Source: CAG-791 sp002392385 (GTDB lineage Bacteria; Bacillota; Clostridia; Lachnospirales; Lachnospiraceae). From it: a stretch of DNA of 39,879 bases. The DNA is taken from positions 1-39,879 of the forward strand of contig CAMOIU010000024.1 of NCBI GenBank assembly GCA_946616295.1, given 5' to 3'. The notes under the pieces were generated by a model, which did no database searches, was not told the DNA's origin, and saw only the letters and a list, made by a program, of their open reading frames with translations. The first letter of the stretch is position 1. Each line of letters begins with the position of its first letter. Both the position numbers and the translations under genes were made by a program. This document shows positions 7,713 through 14,896 of the stretch, in pieces.

Positions 7713-9083
7713 ATGAAATACGATGTGATCATCATCGGGGCGGGCCCCGGCGGGATCTACTCAGCCTATGAACTGGTCAGCCGCCGGCCGGAGTTGAAGG
7801 TGGCTGTATTTGAGAGCGGCAACGAACTGAAGAAGAGGCACTGCCCCATCGACGGAGAGAAGATCACCAAGTGCATCGGCTGCAAGAACTGCTCTATCAT
7901 GAGCGGCTTCGGCGGCGCCGGCGCCTTCTCCGACGGGAAGTACAATATCACCAATGATTTCGGCGGGACCCTGCACGAGTATATCGGCAAGCAGAAGGCC
8001 CTGTCCCTGATGGAGTACGTGGACGGGATCAACCTGTCCCACGGCGGAGAGGGCACCAGGCTCTACAGCACCGCCGGCACGGAGATCCACAAGATCTGCA
8101 TGCAGAACAAGCTCAAGCTCCTCAATGCCTCTGTCCGCCATCTGGGCACGGATATCAATTACGTCGTCCTCACCAACCTATATAATGAGCTCAGGGACAA
8201 GGTGGATTTCCGTTTCCTGACCCCGGTCCACAGGATCGAGAAGGAGGAGGACGGCTACCGCGTCTTCACAGACCAGGGCGAGTTCACCTGCGATCGCTGC
8301 ATCGTCTCCGTGGGACGGAGCGGGAGCAAGTGGATGCAGCAGACCTGCCGCGACCTCAAGATCCCCACACGGTCCAACCGGGTGGATATCGGCGTGCGCG
8401 TGGAGCTGCCCGCGGAGCTTTTTGCCCATCTGACGGATGAACTCTATGAGAGCAAGATCGTCTACCGCACGGAGAAGTTCGAGGACAACGTCCGCACCTT
8501 CTGCATGAACCCCTACGGGAGCGTGGTCACCGAGAACACCAACGGGATCGTGACCGTCAACGGCCACAGCTTCGAGGACCCCGCCAGACGGACGCAGAAC
8601 ACCAATTTTGCCCTGCTGGTGTCCAAACATTTCACGGAGCCCTTCAGCGACAGCAACGGCTACGGCGAGTCCATCGCCCGGCTGTCCAACATGCTGGGCG
8701 GCGGTGTCATCGTGCAGCGCTTCGGCGACCTGATCCGGGGCAGACGCAGCACCCGGGCCAGGATCGAGGAGGCCTTCACCATACCGACCCTCAAGGCGGA
8801 GCCCGGCGACCTGAGTCTGGTCCTGCCCAAGAGGATCCTGGACGGCATCATCGAGATGATCTACGCCCTGGACAAGATCGCCCCCGGCACGGCCAACGAC
8901 GACACCCTCCTGTACGGCGTGGAGGTCAAGTTCTATAATATGGAGGTGGAACTGGATGAGCACCTCGAGACCTGCCACAAGGGTCTCTACATCATCGGCG
9001 ACGGGAGCGGGGTCACCCATTCCCTGTCCCATGCCTCTGCCAGCGGCGTCTATGTCGCCAGGGAGATCCTGGGTGTGCAGTAA
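7713..9083 (+). CDS. FAD-dependent dehydrogenase (COG2509-like)
   Basis: This 456-aa flavoprotein begins with an N-terminal Rossmann dinucleotide fold, IIIGAGPGGIYSAYE (G9, G11, G14). A cysteine cluster C-IGCKNC leads into GFGGAGAFSDGK, the hallmark of the poorly characterised COG2509 FAD-dependent dehydrogenases. The C-terminus has the second FAD contact, GLYIIGDGSGVTHSLSHASASG. The reaction and substrate are not known for the family, and the Cys residues could serve in redox or metal binding. GGAGGATATAGA precedes the ATG. It lies 35 bp after the GH3 gene on the same strand. Confidence 0.88.
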   Translation: MKYDVIIIGAGPGGIYSAYELVSRRPELKVAVFESGNELKKRHCPIDGEKITKCIGCKNCSIMSGFGGAGAFSDGKYNITNDFGGTLHEYIGKQKALSLMEYVDGINLSHGGEGTRLYSTAGTEIHKICMQNKLKLLNASVRHLGTDINYVVLTNLYNELRDKVDFRFLTPVHRIEKEEDGYRVFTDQGEFTCDRCIVSVGRSGSKWMQQTCRDLKIPTRSNRVDIGVRVELPAELFAHLTDELYESKIVYRTEKFEDNVRTFCMNPYGSVVTENTNGIVTVNGHSFEDPARRTQNTNFALLVSKHFTEPFSDSNGYGESIARLSNMLGGGVIVQRFGDLIRGRRSTRARIEEAFTIPTLKAEPGDLSLVLPKRILDGIIEMIYALDKIAPGTANDDTLLYGVEVKFYNMEVELDEHLETCHKGLYIIGDGSGVTHSLSHASASGVYVAREILGVQ

Positions 9084-9111
9084 GGAAACATGATCTGAAA
9101 TAAGAGCTCTG

Positions 9112-9146
9112 CTTGCAGAAGGGATGGTTGACGATCCTTCTGCAAG
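9112..9146. promoter_or_regulatory. Operator-like inverted repeat before the export operon
   Basis: CTTGCAGAAGG (9112-9122) and CCTTCTGCAAG (9136-9146) form a perfect 11-bp inverted repeat around a 13-base centre that contains TTGACG (9128-9133), a possible -35 box. It lies 26 bp before the chosen adaptor start. No T-run follows, so an operator or leader hairpin is more likely than a terminator. No regulator gene lies beside it. Confidence 0.4.
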
Positions 9147-9171
9147 TACTGTATTGGGAGAAAGGAAGAGA

Positions 9172-10455
9172 ATGACAAAACTTCTTGCACTGGCAGGCAG
9201 ACATAAAAAGGCGGCCGCGGCCATGGCGGCGGCCCTGGTCCTGCTTGTCGCGGCGGTGATCTGGCTGCAGCGGGGATCCTCCCCGGCGGGCGGCGCGGAC
9301 ACGGCCTACGTGACCTCGGTGGCGGAACTGACCGGTCAATTTGCCTCCACGGGTGTTTTCAACCGCTTCAGCGGAGTGGTGGAGCCCCAGGAGACCAGGT
9401 CCTACAACAAGAGAGACGACGCGGAAATCGACGAGATCTTCGTGGAGACAGGCGATACCGTCAGCGTCGGCACGCCTCTTTTTTCCTACAGCAAGGAAAA
9501 ATATGAGGAGGACCTGGCCAAGGCGGAGATCGACCTGGAGCGGCTCAAGAATGAACTGGACAGCATAAGCACCACCATCGGACAGCTGGAGAAGGACCGC
9601 AAGGCGGCCTCCTCCTCCGACAAGGCCAACTATACGGTGCAGATCCAGGAGCAGGAGCTCAACTACCGCCAGCAGGAATATGATATCCAGAGCAAGGAGC
9701 TGGAGATCGAAAAGTTCAAGGACAATATCCGCCACTCGACGGTCAGCTCCGACATCGACGGCGTCGTCAAGAGCATCAACAAGGAGAATACCCCCCAGTC
9801 CTACTATGGCGGGGAGACCGAGAACGGGTTCATCGTGGTCATGAAGACCGGCGGCTTCCGTGTCAAGGGCTCTGTGAACGAGCAGAACATCTATGACATC
9901 TCCGAGGATATGCCGGTCATCGTGCACAGCCGCCGGGACAGGACCCAGACCTGGAAGGGCGTGATCACCTCCATCGACAGGGAGAATACCCAGAGCTCAG
10001 AGAACATGTACGGAGAGGGCGCCGGCTCCAGCTCCTATCCCTTCTACGTGAACCTGGAGTCCGGGGACGGCCTGCTCATCGGCCAGCACGTCTACCTGGA
10101 GATCGATTACGGCACGGGGACCGAGGGCCGGGAGGGCCTCTGGCTGGATGAATTCATGATCGAGGGCGCCGGAACGGAGGATGCCTGTGTGTGGGCGGAC
10201 AACGGGAAGGGACGCCTGGAGAGAAGGAAGGTCACCCTGGGCGAATACGACAGTGAGCTCATGCAGTACCAGGTCCTGGAGGGACTGTCGGCAGAGGACT
10301 ATATCGCCTTCCCCGACGGGACGCTGACCGAGGGCATGGCCTGCAGCCGTTCGGAGATGACGGATCCGGGGATGACGGATCCGGAAATGACAGATTCGGA
10401 AATGATGGATCCGGAAATGACGGATCCGGAGATGATGGAAGAAGATGATGATTGA
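9172..10455 (+). CDS. MacA/HlyD-type periplasmic adaptor-like subunit 1
   Basis: This 427-aa membrane-fusion-type protein is the first gene of a MacAB-like exporter. An N-terminal membrane anchor (about 14-33) is followed by a barrel-sandwich half, VVEPQETRSYNKRDDAEIDEIFVETGDTVSVGTPLF. Next comes a coiled-coil hairpin (about 105-185, Lys/Glu/Gln-rich with YRQQEYDIQSKELEIEK), then SSDIDGVVKSIN and a beta-barrel domain. The C-terminus is a run of MTDPE pentapeptides plus an acidic tail (about 396-427). An in-frame ATG at 9124 was rejected because it lies inside the inverted repeat, while GGGAGAAAGG stands just before 9172. The ATPase gene overlaps its end by 11 bases. In Firmicutes such adaptors link the permease to the cell wall side. 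The substrate is unknown. Confidence 0.86.
   Translation: MTKLLALAGRHKKAAAAMAAALVLLVAAVIWLQRGSSPAGGADTAYVTSVAELTGQFASTGVFNRFSGVVEPQETRSYNKRDDAEIDEIFVETGDTVSVGTPLFSYSKEKYEEDLAKAEIDLERLKNELDSISTTIGQLEKDRKAASSSDKANYTVQIQEQELNYRQQEYDIQSKELEIEKFKDNIRHSTVSSDIDGVVKSINKENTPQSYYGGETENGFIVVMKTGGFRVKGSVNEQNIYDISEDMPVIVHSRRDRTQTWKGVITSIDRENTQSSENMYGEGAGSSSYPFYVNLESGDGLLIGQHVYLEIDYGTGTEGREGLWLDEFMIEGAGTEDACVWADNGKGRLERRKVTLGEYDSELMQYQVLEGLSAEDYIAFPDGTLTEGMACSRSEMTDPGMTDPEMTDSEMMDPEMTDPEMMEEDDD
10357..10431 (+). repeat. 15-bp tandem repeat encoding MTDPE units
   Basis: Five in-frame copies of ATGACGGATCCGGAA, with a few substitutions, encode MTDPG, MTDPE, MTDSE, MMDPE and MTDPE at the tail of adaptor 1. 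The array leads into a Met-Met-Glu-Glu-Asp tail that overlaps the start of the ATPase gene. Confidence 0.85.
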
Positions 10456-11122
10456 ACTGCGGGATATCTGCAAAACATACATACAGGGCACCATGGAGGT
10501 CCCGGTTCTCAAGAACATTAATTTCAACATGGAAGAAGGCGAGTATACGGCCATCATGGGTCCCTCCGGGTCGGGCAAATCCACCCTCATGAACCTGATC
10601 GGCTGTCTGGACCAGCCCACCTCCGGGACTTATCTCCTGGACGGGCAGGACCTGTCCAGACTGTCTGACAATGAGATGTCGGACATCCGTCTGGAGAAGA
10701 TCGGATTCGTCTTCCAGACCTTCCAGCTCCTGCCCTATCTGACCGCGGCGGAAAATGTGGCCCTGCCTCTTTCTTTTGCCGGGGTCCCCAGGCGGGAGAG
10801 GAAGGAGCGCGCCATCGAGATGCTGGGACGAGTGGGGCTGGCCGACCGTGTGAACTTCATGCCCACCCAGCTCTCCGGCGGACAGAAGCAGAGGGTGGCC
10901 ATCGCCAGGGCCATGATCAACCATCCCAGGATCCTGCTGGCGGATGAACCCACCGGCGCCCTGGACTCCACGTCCGGCAAGCAGGTCATGGACCTCTTCC
11001 GGGAGCTGAACGCGGGCGGCGTGACGATCCTGATGATCACCCACGACGCGGGGATCGCTTCCTGTGCGGACAGGATCGTGGAGATCCGTGACGGACTGCT
11101 CCGTCAGGAGGTGCAGCAATGA
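10445..11122 (+). CDS. MacB/LolD-type ABC transporter ATPase
   Basis: This 225-aa cytoplasmic ATPase powers the MacAB-like complex. Walker A is GPSGSGKST (39-47), the signature is LSGGQKQR (143-150), and Walker B is ILLADEPTGALD (D167, E168), all canonical for the LolD/MacB/FtsE subfamily. Its ATG overlaps the adaptor-1 stop by 11 bases (tandem ATGATG, either could initiate), and its own stop overlaps the next start as ATGA. Translation of all three genes is therefore probably coupled. It has no membrane part of its own and must pair with the permease at 13501. Confidence 0.93.
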   Translation: MMIELRDICKTYIQGTMEVPVLKNINFNMEEGEYTAIMGPSGSGKSTLMNLIGCLDQPTSGTYLLDGQDLSRLSDNEMSDIRLEKIGFVFQTFQLLPYLTAAENVALPLSFAGVPRRERKERAIEMLGRVGLADRVNFMPTQLSGGQKQRVAIARAMINHPRILLADEPTGALDSTSGKQVMDLFRELNAGGVTILMITHDAGIASCADRIVEIRDGLLRQEVQQ

Positions 11123-13485
11123 AGAAGAAAAAATGGAAAGTCATCCTGCCGGCGGTGCTGGCCGCTGTCCTGCTCCTCTACGGGGCCATCAGCGCCATAG
11201 CCGCCTCCAGGCGCAAAACGGTCATCGTGATCCCCGCCATGGAGATCAATTACAGCTGGAGCGATTACGAGAACAGCATGGAGGGGACCGTCGTCTCCGG
11301 CGCGACCCAGGATATCTATCTGACCGATACGGAGAGCGTGGAGGAGGTCCTGGTTGAGACCGGCTTCTCGGTGCGGGAGGGGGAGGTCCTGTTCCGCTAT
11401 GACGCCACCCAGACAGCCATCAACCTGGACAGGGAGCTGCTCTCCAGGGAGAAGCTGCAGCTGCAGCTGGACGTGGCCCAGAAGAATCTGGAGACCCTGA
11501 TGCGGATGCGGCCCGGTTCCAATGAGGGCGGATTCGACCCCATACCCGATATTCCGATGCCTGCGCCCCCCGAAGAGCCGGACTACTCCGACGTGCAGCC
11601 GGCCGCCAGACTGGACGGCCAGACCAGACCTTACAACGATAAGAATAAGGGCGATGAGCCCCTGGGCACAGAGACCAATCCCTATCGCTATCTGTGCAAG
11701 GAAGATACGGTGATCACGGGCGAGTTCCTGAACGGACTGCGGCAGAAGGCCCAGGAGATCCAGGAGGGCGGCAAGAAACGCACTCCTCTCTATTTCATGC
11801 TCGAGGTGAGAGAGGGAGACAGTCCCACAGGCCAGCTCAGAAAGGGCTGGATCATGGACGCCTCCACCCTGGAGACGGCGCCTGACAACTGGGAGGGTTC
11901 CGTCAACCTGAGCGGCGATGTAAAGAAGCCCTACAGCGGCGTGACGGCCCAGAGCCGTCTGGATGCCGGCGCGGAGGCCTATAACATGGCCGACGATACC
12001 GCGGAGGATCCCATCGGTTCGGACGCCAACCCCTACCGCTATCTGTGCACGCGGGACGCGGTGATCACGGGCGCCTTCCTCAAGGAGATGGCGGCCAGGA
12101 CCGGTCCGGACGGCAGTCCCGCTTCCTATGTGCTGGAAGTGAGAGAGGGAGACAAGGGAGACGGCGAGCTCCTCCTGTCCTGGAAGAGACGGGGAGCCGC
12201 GGACGAGACCATCAAGGACGACGGCGAATACACCCTGGCCGTCACCCTTCTTGAGAAAACGGCGGAAGAGGATCCGACGGTCGATCCCGAAGGCGGAGAC
12301 GTCCCGGGCGATGACCCCGGCCAGGGCGGTGATCCCGGCCAGGGCGGCGACCCCGGTCAGGGAGGTGATCCCGGCCAGGGCGGCACAGAGGGCCAGCCTT
12401 CGGAGGGCTCCCAGGGACAGGATCCCCAGGATCCCGGCGCCGGCGGACAGGATCCGGAGCAGGGCGGCTCACAGCCGACGGACGGCAATGAGACGGAACC
12501 GCCTGCGGACCCCGCTCCCGGAGAAGGCAATAAAGAGGGACAGAACGAAGCGCCTCCGGCAGGAGACGGGCAGAACAGTGCGCCCGTGACGGAACCGGAC
12601 GCTGGCGCTGACGTGGTCGGCACGGCCATGGGCACCATGCCCGGTATGCAGACCAGTCTGGTGCTGGATATCACCGACGGTCAGTACATCCTCTTCCGCC
12701 TGGCGGACGGAGACAATACCAGCCTGATCTCGCCGGACACGGTCTACAGCAAGGAAGATCTGGAGCAGGCCAGAAGGGAAGCCCAGCAGAGCATCCGGAG
12801 CCTGACCCTGGACCTGCGGGAGGCCGACATCCGGATCAAAGCGGCCAGAAGAGCCCTGGAAGAGGGCGAGGTCAAGGCTGTCATGGACGGCAAGGTCACG
12901 GCGGTGGGAGATCCTGAGAATCCGCCCACGGACGGCTCGCCCTTCCTGACGGTCATCTCCGAGAACGGCCAGTATATCGAGTCCGGTCTGAACGAGCTCT
13001 ATCTGGGGACCGTCGCCCAGGGAGACTCTGTCTACCTCACCAGCTACATGGACGGGAGCAGCTTCGAGGGGACCATCAAGTCCGTCTCCCCCTATCCCGA
13101 CACCACCGGCCGCTACGGCTGGGGGAGCAGCGCGACCTATTATCCCATGATCATCAGCGTCACGGATCCCACCGTGAGACTGCACGAGGGCGACTTTCTG
13201 GAGGTCACGGTGGACAGCCTGGCCGGCAGCGATCAGGGAGAGGGCGGGAGCTTCTTCCTCTGGAAGGCTTTCGTCCGCGACGAGAACGGACAGAAGTATG
13301 TGTATAAGGACGACGGCGGCAGACTGGTCAGACAGAATGTCCGCGTCGGAGCCGTGTCCGGGGAATCCTATGAGATCCTGGAGGGACTGTCGCCGGAGGA
13401 CTATGTGGCTTTTCCCTATGGAAACGCGGTCAGAGAGGGTGCCGTGACCAGACAGGGCACACTGGATGAACTCTATCAGCAGTAA
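11119..13485 (+). CDS. Large HlyD-like adaptor 2 with duplicated insert domains
   Basis: This 788-aa protein is roughly twice the usual adaptor length. An N-terminal anchor (about 6-28) is followed by a barrel-sandwich half (VEEVLVETGFSVREGEVLFRYD) and a helical hairpin start (about 95-130). The expected hairpin is then interrupted by two related units (about 164-247 and 280-358), each with RLD, then NPYRYLC, a D-x-VITG-x-FL stretch and LEVREGD. Then comes a Pro/Gly/Gln/Glu-rich linker (about 380-500, four DPGQGG repeats). The second helix and barrel half resume at about 540 (EEGEVKAVMDGKVTAVGDP), followed by a C-terminal barrel like that of adaptor 1 (LEGLSPEDYVAFPYG). The unusual linker and units probably lie outside the membrane and may reach or bind the cell wall; that is inference. 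The start overlaps the ATPase stop by 4 bases. Confidence 0.82.
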   Translation: MKKKKWKVILPAVLAAVLLLYGAISAIAASRRKTVIVIPAMEINYSWSDYENSMEGTVVSGATQDIYLTDTESVEEVLVETGFSVREGEVLFRYDATQTAINLDRELLSREKLQLQLDVAQKNLETLMRMRPGSNEGGFDPIPDIPMPAPPEEPDYSDVQPAARLDGQTRPYNDKNKGDEPLGTETNPYRYLCKEDTVITGEFLNGLRQKAQEIQEGGKKRTPLYFMLEVREGDSPTGQLRKGWIMDASTLETAPDNWEGSVNLSGDVKKPYSGVTAQSRLDAGAEAYNMADDTAEDPIGSDANPYRYLCTRDAVITGAFLKEMAARTGPDGSPASYVLEVREGDKGDGELLLSWKRRGAADETIKDDGEYTLAVTLLEKTAEEDPTVDPEGGDVPGDDPGQGGDPGQGGDPGQGGDPGQGGTEGQPSEGSQGQDPQDPGAGGQDPEQGGSQPTDGNETEPPADPAPGEGNKEGQNEAPPAGDGQNSAPVTEPDAGADVVGTAMGTMPGMQTSLVLDITDGQYILFRLADGDNTSLISPDTVYSKEDLEQARREAQQSIRSLTLDLREADIRIKAARRALEEGEVKAVMDGKVTAVGDPENPPTDGSPFLTVISENGQYIESGLNELYLGTVAQGDSVYLTSYMDGSSFEGTIKSVSPYPDTTGRYGWGSSATYYPMIISVTDPTVRLHEGDFLEVTVDSLAGSDQGEGGSFFLWKAFVRDENGQKYVYKDDGGRLVRQNVRVGAVSGESYEILEGLSPEDYVAFPYGNAVREGAVTRQGTLDELYQQ
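11608..12192 (+). repeat. Diverged tandem duplication inside adaptor 2
   Basis: Two coding units, about 11608-11860 and 11956-12192, share the order RLD, a GD/ED-P-(L/I)G stretch, NPYRYLC, (D/A)-VITG-(E/A)-FL, and LEVREGD followed by a polar tail. They are clearly homologous but diverged, so the duplication is old. The domain's function is not recognised. Confidence 0.75.
12313..12384 (+). repeat. 18-bp tandem repeat encoding DPGQGG units
   Basis: Four in-frame copies, each encoding Asp-Pro-Gly-Gln-Gly-Gly and differing only at third positions, lie in the adaptor-2 linker. Related QGG and DPG pieces continue to about 12480. Slippage here would change linker length in steps of six residues. 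Confidence 0.88.
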
Positions 13486-13500
13486 AGGAGAGAGACAGAT

Positions 13501-14757
13501 ATGACAGAAAACTTCAGATTTGCCTTTCAGGGAATCTGGGCCCACAAGCTGCGGTCTTTCCTGACCATGCTGGGCGTCATCATAGGCATTGCCTCCATTA
13601 TTGCCATCGTATCCACCATCCAGGGAACCAACAGGCAGATCATGGACAACCTGGTGGGAGCCGGCAATAACTGCGTGACCATCTCCCTCTTTCAGGGCGA
13701 CGGGCCCTATTACATGGACGGCGGGGCGCCCCAGGGCGTCTATCCGGTCACAGAGGAGATCAAGGACAGCATAAGGGCGATCGACAACGTGGAGGCGGCT
13801 GCCTTCTACAATTCCCGCCAGTGGGTGGACGGCCTGCGCAGGGGGACCTTCAGTCTCCAGAGCGGCCGGACCCTGGGCATCGATCAGAACTACCTGTCGG
13901 CCATGGGCTATGTGGTCTACCGGGGCAGGGGATTCGCCGAGGCGGATTATGAGAGATTCCGCAAGGTCGTTCTCCTGGACGAGATGGCCGCGGCCACCCT
14001 TTTCCCCGGGGAGGAGCCTGTGGGCGGCATCATCGAGATCCGGGGAGAGCCCTTTACGGTGGTGGGACTCTTCCGCAGGGCGGAGGCCTTTCAGCCGGTC
14101 ATCGAGACTCTGCAGGACTATTACACCTACCGGCAGTCGGAGAACGGCACGGTCCTGATGCCGGATGCCTGCTGGCCCATCGTCTTCCAGTTCGACGAGC
14201 CCCAGAACTGTGTGCTCAGGACGACCTCCACGGAAGACATGAGCGCGGCCGGCACGGAGGCCGCCTCGGTCATGAACACCCTGATCCGGGGGTCTGACGG
14301 GGAGAATTCCGTGTCCTACCGGGCGGAGGATATCCTGGAGACCGCGAGAAAACAGCAGGAGCTCAACGCCAGCACCAACAATCTCCTTCTCTGGGTCGCC
14401 AGCATCGCCCTCCTGGTCGGGGGTATCGGCGTCATGAATATCATGCTGGTATCGGTCACGGAGCGGACCAGTGAGATCGGTCTGAAGAAGGCCCTGGGCG
14501 CCAGAAAGCTCAGCATCCTCCTCCAGTTCCTGACGGAGTCGGCCGTGCTGACCAGCATCGGCGGTATCCTGGGAATCCTGGCAGGCATTCTCCTGTCCCG
14601 GATCATCTCCCATATGACCGGAGCGCCGGTCTACATCAGTATCCCCACCATCATCCTGGGCGTCGCCTTCTCCATGCTGATCGGCATCATCTTCGGCATC
14701 CTGCCTTCCATGCAGGCCGCCAATCTGAACCCCATCGACGCCCTGCGCAGAGAATGA
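13501..14757 (+). CDS. MacB/FtsX-type ABC transporter permease
   Basis: This 418-aa permease completes the exporter. It has the MacB plan: one N-terminal helix (about 15-40, LRSFLTMLGVIIGIASIIAIVS), a large external MacB_PCD domain (about 45-285), and an FtsX domain with three C-terminal helices (about 290-400, including GGIGVMNIMLVSVTERTSEIGLKKALGA, the coupling region). It ends NPIDALRRE, as MacB homologues do. AAAGGAGAGAG precedes the ATG, 15 bp after adaptor 2. MacB-type systems extrude or move molecules from the outer leaflet side, such as antibiotics, peptides and lipoproteins; which applies here is unknown. Confidence 0.92.
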   Translation: MTENFRFAFQGIWAHKLRSFLTMLGVIIGIASIIAIVSTIQGTNRQIMDNLVGAGNNCVTISLFQGDGPYYMDGGAPQGVYPVTEEIKDSIRAIDNVEAAAFYNSRQWVDGLRRGTFSLQSGRTLGIDQNYLSAMGYVVYRGRGFAEADYERFRKVVLLDEMAAATLFPGEEPVGGIIEIRGEPFTVVGLFRRAEAFQPVIETLQDYYTYRQSENGTVLMPDACWPIVFQFDEPQNCVLRTTSTEDMSAAGTEAASVMNTLIRGSDGENSVSYRAEDILETARKQQELNASTNNLLLWVASIALLVGGIGVMNIMLVSVTERTSEIGLKKALGARKLSILLQFLTESAVLTSIGGILGILAGILLSRIISHMTGAPVYISIPTIILGVAFSMLIGIIFGILPSMQAANLNPIDALRRE

Positions 14758-14827
14758 CCGAAGACACAGAAAAACAGGCGCAGAAAAGAGACGCCAAAAG
14801 GCGCAGACAGTAAACGCGCGCAAAACA

Positions 14828-14852
14828 AATGCGCATCCGACGGATGCGCATT
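14828..14852 (-). terminator. Palindromic hairpin between convergent genes
   Basis: AATGCGCATCCG (14828-14839) and CGGATGCGCATT (14841-14852) are perfect complements around a single A. Read on the minus strand the hairpin is followed by TGTTTTG, a weak U-tract, so it could end the DUF1576 transcript. It lies between the macB-like gene and the convergent DUF1576 gene and may serve both. Confidence 0.5.
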
Positions 14853-14896
14853 GGATAAATCAGTGAAGAGCCAGGCCCGCTGCCGCCGCGGCAGGA

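Noticed and set aside
12313..12384. 18-bp repeats as a non-coding satellite or CRISPR
   Set aside because: They are in frame within adaptor 2, differ only at third codon positions and encode a DPGQGG linker.
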